Translations under genes and position numbers: made by a program
The notes under the pieces: generated by a model
Seen by the model: only the letters and a program-made list of their open reading frames with translations
Told to the model about the DNA's origin: nothing
Database searches by the model: none
Source of the DNA: Arachidicoccus sp.
Lineage (GTDB): Bacteria > Bacteroidota > Bacteroidia > Chitinophagales > Chitinophagaceae
Assembly (NCBI GenBank): GCA_028283605.1
Contig: JAPWKH010000022.1
Span: forward strand, 1-64,000
Reading direction: 5' to 3'
Length of the DNA stretch: 64,000 bases
Shown here: piece by piece, positions 58,501 to 64,000 of the stretch
Numbering within the stretch: position 1 is the first letter of the stretch
Layout of the letters: each line of letters opens with the position of its first letter

Positions 58501-59050
58501 TGAATTTATTTTGGAACAAAAGAATGATTTGGTGGATGCCAAGGAAAATTTAATACAAACCATTCAGGAAGTAGAAGCAACTGCAAACCAACAATTCCTG
58601 AATACATTTAATCAGGTAAGAGAAAATTTCCAAAAGGTTTTCAAAGCATTATTTACGGAAGATGATACGGCAGATATGGTATTGGTAAATCCCGAAAATC
58701 TTGCAGAAACCGGAATAGATATTATGGCGAAGCCGAAAGGTAAACGTCCTTCTTCTATCACGCAATTAAGTGGTGGTGAAAAAACTTTGACGGCAACTGC
58801 TTTGTTGTTCGCCATTTATCTTATAAAACCCGCACCGTTCTGTATTCTTGATGAAGTTGACGCGCCGTTGGACGATGCCAACGTAGGCAAGTTCACACAG
58901 ATGATTCAGAAGTTTTCGCAGAACTCGCAGTTCATCATCGTTACGCACAACAAGCAAACTATGAGCGCGGTGGATGTGATTTATGGCGTAACTATGCAGG
59001 AGCCGGGTGTGAGTAAGTTGGTTCCTGTAGATTTCAGAAGTTTGAATTAA
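55526..59050 (+). CDS. smc: Chromosome partition protein SMC
   Basis: This is a 1174-residue SMC ATPase for chromosome condensation and segregation. The Walker A region GIIGPNGCGKSNIIDSIRW is at the N-terminus. Long coiled coils flank a hinge (about residues 500-660, GAPILSDIIYV onward). The C-terminal head carries the ABC signature TQLSGGEKTLTATALLFA and the Walker B FCILDEVDAPLDDAN. The start is GTG, 8 bp after a strong AGGAG Shine-Dalgarno sequence (55513-55517), which is uncommon in this phylum. The scpA/scpB partners are not in the window. Confidence 0.97.
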   Translation: MRLKQLEVKGFKSFADKTVVNFDEGITGIIGPNGCGKSNIIDSIRWVIGEQKISALRSENLEALVFNGSKNRSASGLAEVSLTFENTRGLLPVEFTTVTITRRFYKNGDSEYRLNDVSCRLKDIQNLFMDTGISTDSYAIIELGMVDDIIKDKENSRRRMLEQAAGVTIYKTRKKEAKQKLDATEQDLNRIEDLLFEINNQLKSLESQAKKAEKFFELKKEYRILSIELAKAALEGFNITYKDLNENQTTETEKRNLLDSEIEQEEANLEAEKASHYDQEHFLQVMQQAFNELQQNLRSKENEKNLAAQKLQYLREKETGLKDFLQKAEGQIVNLNDSISYTQNLLDEENDTREKLLSSADEVKSAVEEKKSIFEEKRNKAEAIRSGHLAAQRNQFDAEKKVAVADTSIQNLMRSQVQLSEEINHRENEINNLTEQSADQEAVLADKRIYLDEIKLQHESAKASIFSAQEELEKLRAELANENRTLDSKRNEYALLKSLIDSMEGYPESIKFLHKNNQWNHGAPILSDIIYVEEAYRAALENVLEQYLNYYVVKNMEQGLQAIHLLDNNKKGKANFFLLDKIQSYSAESCAIPNAVRALDVIEVDEEYQKLAQYLLGNVFIAEDETAINNADTASVVLIEKSGKFVKGNFTLSGGSVGLFEGKKIGRAKNLEKLNDEIVLQDAVVNALKTEIQKKQSDIFKFNEQLKDNEIRAVENEINQLANQLFAIKNKIENLQSAQQNAKARLQDVDERLEEERSAIADTRENLAAYNEQLKQLTEEIQLIQHAYYQAEQDFNNATASYNDLNLELAKQQSKIDALKQEAVYKENQLKELQQQIEANQSQLKNSSADIEDAEFHLQECTDAFVELSERKITDEEALKNADAAFHSIRSVLNEKENSIRTKIKERENLDRSLNEMKDKLNELKLQLAGMKERLSVEFKVDLDEILDEPRETDTPLDELQANAERMKKRLENMGEVNPTAIEAYTEMKKRYEFILEQKNDLVDAKENLIQTIQEVEATANQQFLNTFNQVRENFQKVFKALFTEDDTADMVLVNPENLAETGIDIMAKPKGKRPSSITQLSGGEKTLTATALLFAIYLIKPAPFCILDEVDAPLDDANVGKFTQMIQKFSQNSQFIIVTHNKQTMSAVDVIYGVTMQEPGVSKLVPVDFRSLN

Positions 59051-59089
59051 AATTATTTAGATAAAATTATATTATACGTATAAAAATAT

Positions 59090-59097
59090 TATTTTTG
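59090..59097 (+). promoter_or_regulatory. -7 box of the toxin-antitoxin pair
   Basis: TATTTTTG, an exact TAnnTTTG match, 19 bp before the antitoxin ATG (59117). No TTG is found at the -33 position. Confidence 0.5.
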
Positions 59098-59116
59098 TGG
59101 TATAAAATAAAAAAGC

Positions 59117-59371
59117 ATGGACTCCAAGATAACTTTGGCTTTTGATAATGATGTAATTTTCAAAGCCAAACAATTTGCCGACAAAAACAATATCAGTCTT
59201 TCACGGCTGACAGAATTTTTATTTCGTAAAATTACGTCGGGCAATTACAGCAATCTCGAAGATTTGCCTATTGCAGATTGGGTAAATATGGTTTCTGAAG
59301 GAGAAGCAGAATATCATCGAAAGCCCAGAAGCCGCAAGGAAATTAAAAAATCTTACCACGAAAGGCATTAA
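59117..59371 (+). CDS. DUF6364-family antitoxin
   Basis: This is an 84-residue protein with a predicted N-terminal ribbon-helix-helix-like region (KITLAFDNDVIFKAKQFADK, then NISLSRLTEFLFRKI) for DNA and toxin binding, and a charged C-terminus (KPRSRKEIKKSYHERH). It resembles DUF6364, a family usually found before PIN toxins in Bacteroidota. Its stop is directly followed by the toxin ATG. It should neutralise the toxin and autoregulate the pair. Confidence 0.8.
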   Translation: MDSKITLAFDNDVIFKAKQFADKNNISLSRLTEFLFRKITSGNYSNLEDLPIADWVNMVSEGEAEYHRKPRSRKEIKKSYHERH

Positions 59372-59803
59372 ATGAAAATCTTCTTAGATGCCAACATATT
59401 AATAGCTGTTCTCAACAAGGAATATCCATTATTCACAAATGCTGCGCGCATTATCAGCCTTACGGAAAATAATAAATTCAAAGTTTATACTTCACCGCTA
59501 TGCCTGGCTATTGCTTTTTATTTTTCAGGAAAGAAATCGGGAGATGCTGTTGCTCGAAAAAAGATTGCAATTATGTCGCAGCAGTTACATATTTGCAATA
59601 CGAATGCAATCGCAGTAAGCAATACTATTCAGAATAATCGCATACTTGATTTTGAGGATGGTTTGCAATATTATTCTGCAGTTGATGCCGGTTGTAAAAT
59701 CATTATCACTGAAGATACTGAGGATTTCTATTTTGCCGATATAGAAGTAATAAACTCAGAGAATTTTTTAAAGCAATATGTTTATCATTTATCTAAAAAA
59801 TAA
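59372..59803 (+). CDS. PIN-domain toxin (VapC-like)
   Basis: This is a 143-residue PIN-fold ribonuclease with the acidic active-site residues in FLDANILIAVL, DFEDGLQYYSAV and IITEDTEDFYF. It starts immediately after the antitoxin stop codon (no gap), a typical type II toxin-antitoxin arrangement. Known VapC toxins cleave tRNA or rRNA; the target here is unknown. The pair lies between smc and an unrelated lipoprotein gene, perhaps a recent insertion. Confidence 0.85.
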   Translation: MKIFLDANILIAVLNKEYPLFTNAARIISLTENNKFKVYTSPLCLAIAFYFSGKKSGDAVARKKIAIMSQQLHICNTNAIAVSNTIQNNRILDFEDGLQYYSAVDAGCKIIITEDTEDFYFADIEVINSENFLKQYVYHLSKK

Positions 59804-59809
59804 GATCAG

Positions 59810-60436
59810 TTATTTCTTCGGCACTTGAGAAACGGGGCTTTTTTCCAATTCATCAGGATAAAAAGTAAACTTATAAATTTTTGTTTCGCCATTTGCAATA
59901 ACAGGAATATACAGCTTAAAAATATCCACACCAATCAACCCCATAATCCAATCTGTTTTAGGTGCTAAAGAATCATCGTGGCTCGGATAGAACTCAGTTA
60001 CTATCCATCCGCTATCAGAATTTTTTATATAATCTATTGGCGTAATGTTGCCTTGAAAAGATTGCTCGGCCGCTATTTCCAATGGCTTTGGTGTTTCATC
60101 AGCGTAGCGAGGTTCAATGTCTTGAGTAATTACTTTAGACGAATCATTTTGTACAACCAAATATGCTTTGTCCCAATCAATTCGAATAAGTCGGCCGGAA
60201 AGATTGGTAATATTATAATCCACTCTTATAAACTTCGGAGTAAAATTGATGCTGAAAATATTATTCGAAAATGTTGCAGGCGTCTTTCGTGTGTTGCGTT
60301 CGCGTATTGCAAAAGAATATTTATAGTAGTGAGAATTGATTGCATTCATCATACTTGTAGAAATGCAACCAAGCATGCCGATACAAAAAATAATTATAAA
60401 AAAATACTCAATTTTTCTGCGAAATATTTTTATCAT
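59810..60436 (-). CDS. Putative lipoprotein of unknown function
   Basis: This is a 208-residue protein with a basic N-terminus, a hydrophobic core and a lipobox-like end (IIIFCIGMLGCIS). The mature part is β-rich with no recognised domain; the segment FTPKFIRVDYNITNLSGRLI and the C-terminus (GETKIYKFTFYP) suggest an immunoglobulin-like fold. It converges on the PIN toxin gene with a 6-bp gap. No function can be given. Confidence 0.6.
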   Translation of the reverse strand: MIKIFRRKIEYFFIIIFCIGMLGCISTSMMNAINSHYYKYSFAIRERNTRKTPATFSNNIFSINFTPKFIRVDYNITNLSGRLIRIDWDKAYLVVQNDSSKVITQDIEPRYADETPKPLEIAAEQSFQGNITPIDYIKNSDSGWIVTEFYPSHDDSLAPKTDWIMGLIGVDIFKLYIPVIANGETKIYKFTFYPDELEKSPVSQVPKK

Positions 60437-60486
60437 TTTATCCTTGCAAATTCACTACGAAGATAAGGCGATAAAGACTGATTACT

Positions 60487-60632
60487 TTAAGAATTAAAAA
60501 TAATCATGCTGAGTAATCCTATTATAATAAAAATAAATCCAATGCATTTGTTTTGAAATTTTTTCACATCGTTTTTACCTTTTGCAAAAAAGAATCCAAT
60601 TCCAAAAAAATAATAGATGTTTAAGAAATAAT
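60487..60632 (-). pseudogene. Remnant of a small membrane protein gene
   Basis: A minus-strand frame ending at TAA (60487-60489) encodes about 48 residues with a coding-like pattern: YYFFGIGFFFAKGKND, then KKFQNKCIGFIFIIIGLLSM and a short polar end. It is preceded in frame by a stop, and no start codon is present, so the N-terminus is missing. No family was recognised. The rest of the 60437-60699 gap shows nothing. Confidence 0.35.
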
Positions 60633-60699
60633 ATTAAAACCTTTTTTGGGAAAAATGGTTATGCCTGATTTTGAATTAGAGATGAAAGTGGTGTGATTT

Positions 60700-61050
60700 T
60701 TATCTTTTGGCATAATGCGTTACACTCACATTTCCCGTAAAGCCAATCATAGGCGGATTTGTTTTTTTTATTCTCAAACTCACTTCTTCTGCCAAAGAAA
60801 ATTTTTCCAAAATTTCTTTCGTAATGTTCATTGCTAAAGTTTCCAAAAGCGGTTCAGGCTTTTGCATGTGAGATTTGATTAAATTATATACGGCAGAATA
60901 ATCGATTGTCTCGTAAATATGATGTGGCGTGGTTTTCGGGACATAACAGATTTCTGCATCAATTGTAAAATCGCCGCCCAAAACTTTTTCTTCTTCATAC
61001 AATCCGTGATAGGCATGAAACCAAAGGTTATGTAATTCTATTTTGAGCAT
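60700..61050 (-). CDS. folB: Dihydroneopterin aldolase
   Basis: This is a 116-residue enzyme of folate synthesis that cleaves dihydroneopterin to hydroxymethyl-dihydropterin and glycolaldehyde. The motif LHNLWFHAYHGLYEEEKVLG, with the conserved Tyr/His/Gly/Glu, is at the N-terminus. The C-terminal KTNPPMIGFTGNVSVT carries the Lys/Pro segment. The length is normal. It lies 87 bp downstream of trxB on the same strand. Confidence 0.93.
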   Translation of the reverse strand: MLKIELHNLWFHAYHGLYEEEKVLGGDFTIDAEICYVPKTTPHHIYETIDYSAVYNLIKSHMQKPEPLLETLAMNITKEILEKFSLAEEVSLRIKKTNPPMIGFTGNVSVTHYAKR

Positions 61051-61137
61051 AAGATTGATTTAAAAATTTGAACATGTGATAATTTGATAATTATCCGGCA
61101 ATTCTTAACTCTTAATTCTCAATTATGAATTATTAAA

Positions 61138-62082
61138 TTAATGAATTCCCTTCTCTGTCAAATATCTTTCTGCATCCAATGCAGCCATACAGCCGCTGCC
61201 CGCAGCAGTTACAGCCTGCCTGTAAATTTTATCCTGCACATCGCCGGCGGCAAATACACCTTCGATGTTTGTTTTGGAAGTTCCGGGTTGTGTAATGATA
61301 TAGCCCGCATCGTCCAGCTGTAGCCAGTCTTTGAAAATATCGCTGTTGGGTTTGTGGCCGATGGCAACAAAGAACGCGTTTAACGGAATTTCCTGCTTCT
61401 CGCCGGAAACTACATTCTTGATACGTACGCCTTCCACTTTGTTTTCGCCAAGCACTTCATCGGTTTCGCTGTTCCAATAGACTTTTATATTACCCGTATT
61501 TTTTACCCTTTCCTGCATTACTTTGCTGGCGCGCATACCTTCTTCGTTTTTTCTTACAATCATATGTACATTACTTGCCAGTTTAGATAAATAGCTTGCT
61601 TCTTCACAAGCTGTATCGCCGGCGCCTACAATTGCCACTTCTTTACCTTTGAAGAAAAAACCGTCACACACAGCGCAAGCGCTCACACCGTAGCCGTTCA
61701 GTCTTTGTTCGCTTTCAAGGTTGAGCCATTTGGCAGAAGCGCCTGTAGAAATAATAACCGTATCGGCTTCTATCCATTCTTTTTCATCAATTTCTATTTT
61801 ATGAACAGGCCCTGTAAAATCAACTTTAGTTGCAATACCATAGCGAATATCGGCGCCCATTTTTTTGGCTTGTTTTTCAAAATCTATCATCATTTCCGGA
61901 CCTTGCACTCCATCCGGATAGCCGGGATAATTTTCAACTTCTGTTGTAATGGTTAATTGTCCGCCGGGCTGAATGCCTTGATATAATACTGGATTCATAT
62001 TAGCGCGAGCAGCATAAATAGCAGCAGTATAGCCTGCAGGGCCGGAACCGATTATTAAACATTTAACTCTCTCACTCATCAT
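61138..62082 (-). CDS. trxB: Thioredoxin-disulfide reductase
   Basis: This is a 314-residue FAD/NADPH enzyme that reduces thioredoxin. The FAD motif IIGSGPAGYTAAIYAARAN is at the N-terminus, the redox pair is CAVC (in SACAVCDGFF) at about residue 136, and the NADPH motif VAIVGAGDTACEEA follows. The C-terminal FAD motif GVFAAGDVQDKIYRQ is present. The start may be either of two consecutive Met codons. Confidence 0.96.
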   Translation of the reverse strand: MMSERVKCLIIGSGPAGYTAAIYAARANMNPVLYQGIQPGGQLTITTEVENYPGYPDGVQGPEMMIDFEKQAKKMGADIRYGIATKVDFTGPVHKIEIDEKEWIEADTVIISTGASAKWLNLESEQRLNGYGVSACAVCDGFFFKGKEVAIVGAGDTACEEASYLSKLASNVHMIVRKNEEGMRASKVMQERVKNTGNIKVYWNSETDEVLGENKVEGVRIKNVVSGEKQEIPLNAFFVAIGHKPNSDIFKDWLQLDDAGYIITQPGTSKTNIEGVFAAGDVQDKIYRQAVTAAGSGCMAALDAERYLTEKGIH

Positions 62083-62098
62083 TTTAAATTTAAGTATG

Positions 62099-62106
62099 CA
62101 AAGTTA
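62099..62106 (-). promoter_or_regulatory. -7 box of trxB
   Basis: The minus strand reads TAACTTTG, an exact TAnnTTTG match, 16 bp before the trxB start codon. No TTG at standard -33 spacing. Confidence 0.5.
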
Positions 62107-62144
62107 CGAAATGCAGTTAGTAAATTTATAGTAATGAATATGAT

Positions 62145-63572
62145 GTGTGGATAACAAAATTCGATGTGGAGATAAAGGAAATTTATTTAGATGTAAATCC
62201 ATCTGTTTTTATAGATCGTTTTCTTCCTACTTCACATGTTTCGCTTAACTTTGCCGATTATTCAAATTGTATGCAGTTACACCAGTCGCCTTACATATTA
62301 TATTCGGATGGAAACGGGAATATCTTCGAAGATACATCGCTCTATATAGTAGGGCGTGCCGGCTGGGATGCTTTTCCTGTACCTTATGAAGATTGGATCG
62401 AATTGCCGGAAGGTGGTAATTTGTATGAATTGCCCGGCAGGCGCGGCATTGGCATTGATGTAAAAACGGGCGAAATGAGGCTGTGCGTCAAAGGCTGGGC
62501 TGTAGCAGCTTTCATTCCTCCTGCATATACCGGCTTATATATTGCCGCTTATGAAACTACGGAAGATAATGCGCCTACTTTGCCATTATTTTGCTATACG
62601 GCTGCAGGTTGGTTCGATAATAAATTTTATGTTCCTGCAGTAAGGATAGAACAGGATATTCGCCAGGAATGTGCAGGATATGATGATGAAAAAATTGCCA
62701 ACGGTGCTGTTGAATTATTAAAAAATTATCCGCACAACAGATTGGTCAAACACTTAATGGATAATTGCTGCAATACTTATAATTGCCCTGCCGCGCGCAA
62801 TTTTGCTTTGGGAAGATGGGAATGCCCTGTGCCGGCATCACCGGCGTGTAATGCCAATTGTGTAGGATGTATTTCTTTCCAGCCGGAAGAAGAAACAATC
62901 GTATCCACACAAGACCGGCTTACCTTTAAACCTTTACCGGAAGAAATTGTAGAATTTACAGTTCCGCATTTGTTAAAAGCGCCTTATCCGATTGTAAGTT
63001 TCGGGCAGGGATGCGAAGGCGAACCGTTGCTGATGTGGGAAACTATCCGGAAAGCCATTGTCGATATACGTAAGCATACTGCCAACGGAAGCATTAATAT
63101 TAATACAAACGGATCTAAGCCCGATGCCGTAAAAGCCTTATGTGAAGCCGGATTAAACAGCATACGTGTTAGCTTAAATTCTGCCCAAAAACATATTTAT
63201 ACAAAATATTACCGCCCTAATAATTACGAATTTGAAGATATTGTGGAAAGCCTGAAAGTTGTGCGCAGTTTTGGCGGCTGGGCAAGTATCAACTATTTTG
63301 TTTTTCCGGGTATGACCGATACCGAAGCAGAATACGAAGCCTTGCGCAAACTTATAAAGGACTCGAATTTAAACATGATCCAGTGGCGCAATTTCAATAT
63401 AGATCCGGATTGGTATCTCGGGCACATCGGTATTACGGAGACAGACGAAATTATGGGTATAAAACAGTTGATGGATCTGATACACGAAGAATTTCCGCAA
63501 GTGAAATTCGGCTATTACAATCCGCCGATTGAGAGAATTAAGGGGATATACGAAGAAGATTTCGCACATTAA
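62145..63572 (+). CDS. Radical SAM protein of unknown function
   Basis: This is a 475-residue protein with the radical SAM cluster motif CNANCVGC (CxxxCxxC) at residues ~235-242, much further from the N-terminus than usual. The first ~230 residues form a separate domain (VGRAGWDAFPVPYEDWIELP, GIGIDVKTGEMRLCVKGWAV), with a Cys-rich stretch just before the motif (CCNTYNCPAARN). The SAM-binding GQGCEGEPLL and INTNGSKPDAV segments follow. The start is GTG. The substrate is unknown. Confidence 0.75.
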   Translation: MWITKFDVEIKEIYLDVNPSVFIDRFLPTSHVSLNFADYSNCMQLHQSPYILYSDGNGNIFEDTSLYIVGRAGWDAFPVPYEDWIELPEGGNLYELPGRRGIGIDVKTGEMRLCVKGWAVAAFIPPAYTGLYIAAYETTEDNAPTLPLFCYTAAGWFDNKFYVPAVRIEQDIRQECAGYDDEKIANGAVELLKNYPHNRLVKHLMDNCCNTYNCPAARNFALGRWECPVPASPACNANCVGCISFQPEEETIVSTQDRLTFKPLPEEIVEFTVPHLLKAPYPIVSFGQGCEGEPLLMWETIRKAIVDIRKHTANGSININTNGSKPDAVKALCEAGLNSIRVSLNSAQKHIYTKYYRPNNYEFEDIVESLKVVRSFGGWASINYFVFPGMTDTEAEYEALRKLIKDSNLNMIQWRNFNIDPDWYLGHIGITETDEIMGIKQLMDLIHEEFPQVKFGYYNPPIERIKGIYEEDFAH

Positions 63573-63732
63573 TTTTTTTTATAAAAAATTATTTACTGCT
63601 ATTTATGAGATTTTCATTTTTATTTGCACTTCAATCAGAGATAGTGCAATTCTTTCAAAAAACTAAATATTAAAAAATCATTAACCAATTCGCTTTGCAG
63701 AATTTGTACATTCACGCAAATTATTAAACAAG

Positions 63733-64000
63733 ATGCATATAGAAGAAGATATACTCAGGATAAATGATGCGGTCGAAGAGAAATCTGTTTTGATTAATAA
63801 AATAAAAAAAGAGGTTTCCTCCAAGATTGTAGGGCAAGCTTATATGATTGACAGGTTACTGATCGGATTATTAAGCAATGGACATATTTTATTGGAAGGT
63901 GTTCCCGGCTTGGCGAAAACACTTTCCATAAAATCACTTGCGCAAAGTGTTCACGGACAATTCAGCCGCATACAATTTACACCCGATCTTTTGCCAGCAG
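63733..64000 (+). CDS. MoxR-family AAA ATPase (3' truncated by window edge)
   Basis: The frame starts at ATG 63733 and runs off the window; 89 complete codons are visible. The motifs are those of MoxR ATPases: VGQAYMIDRLLIGLLSNGHI, the Walker A LLEGVPGLAKTLSIK, and FSRIQFTPDLLPA. MoxR proteins act as chaperones that help mature metal- or VWA-domain proteins, usually encoded just downstream (here outside the window). Confidence 0.9.
   Translation, partial: MHIEEDILRINDAVEEKSVLINKIKKEVSSKIVGQAYMIDRLLIGLLSNGHILLEGVPGLAKTLSIKSLAQSVHGQFSRIQFTPDLLPA

Overview
The window comes from a low-GC member of the Bacteroidota, most likely family Chitinophagaceae. This rests on the gene families present (CarboxypepD_reg/β-barrel TonB-type outer-membrane proteins, DUF5686, DUF6600, DUF937-OmpA, DUF6067/GH123-like, a sphingolipid pathway) and on several promoters of the Bacteroidota type (TTG, about 19 bp, TAnnTTTG). 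The family assignment is inference; no rRNA is present.

Layout. (1) 1-6.9 kb is an AT-rich, decaying accessory island that looks like a defence island. It holds the C-terminal part of a large STAND-NTPase-like protein, a PIN-nuclease gene split in frame by an 895-bp IS630-type element with TA target duplication, and a GHKL ATPase/PD-(D/E)XK-like gene carrying an in-frame TAA and a replaced 3' end. (2) 6.9-18 kb holds a GH123/DUF6067-like secreted protein, an MFS exporter, a glycerol module (outer-membrane protein, glpF, glpK, glpD, divergent DeoR regulator) and panC. (3) 18-34.9 kb is core genome: LiaF-like, DUF937-OmpA and Bax-inhibitor-like membrane proteins, an outer-membrane receptor behind a palindromic promoter, a PpiD/SurA-like foldase, DUF1345, tRNA-Glu, gap, purA, a thioesterase, and nrdB-nrdA with a structured leader and a small pseudogene between them. 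(4) 35-47.4 kb, all on the minus strand, looks like a nearly complete sphingolipid/inositol-lipid locus. It contains serine palmitoyltransferase, a GNAT-type candidate ceramide synthase, a candidate ceramide reductase (NAD-dependent epimerase family), inositol-phosphate synthase, a PgpA-type phosphatase, GtrA, DUF5686, a CDP-alcohol phosphatidyltransferase, a DUF4833-like protein, a fatty-acid hydroxylase and an AUR1/PAP2-like candidate inositol-phosphoceramide synthase. A perfect 22-bp palindrome sits inside the promoter of the inositol part. (5) 47.6-64 kb holds a 35-codon Cys-Cys small ORF, two LD-carboxypeptidases, an MnmD-like methyltransferase, a second outer-membrane receptor, kdsB, a DUF6600 protein, smc, a DUF6364/PIN toxin-antitoxin pair, folB, trxB, a radical SAM protein and the start of a MoxR ATPase.

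How the genes work together. The most coherent system is the lipid locus: SPT makes 3-ketosphinganine, the acyltransferase and reductase convert it to (dihydro)ceramide, and the hydroxylase could hydroxylate it. The inositol branch makes inositol-phosphate, then PI-phosphate, then PI, and the AUR1-like enzyme would transfer inositol-phosphate to ceramide. The glycerol module covers uptake, phosphorylation and oxidation under one likely local regulator. No CRISPR array, prophage or rRNA operon was seen.
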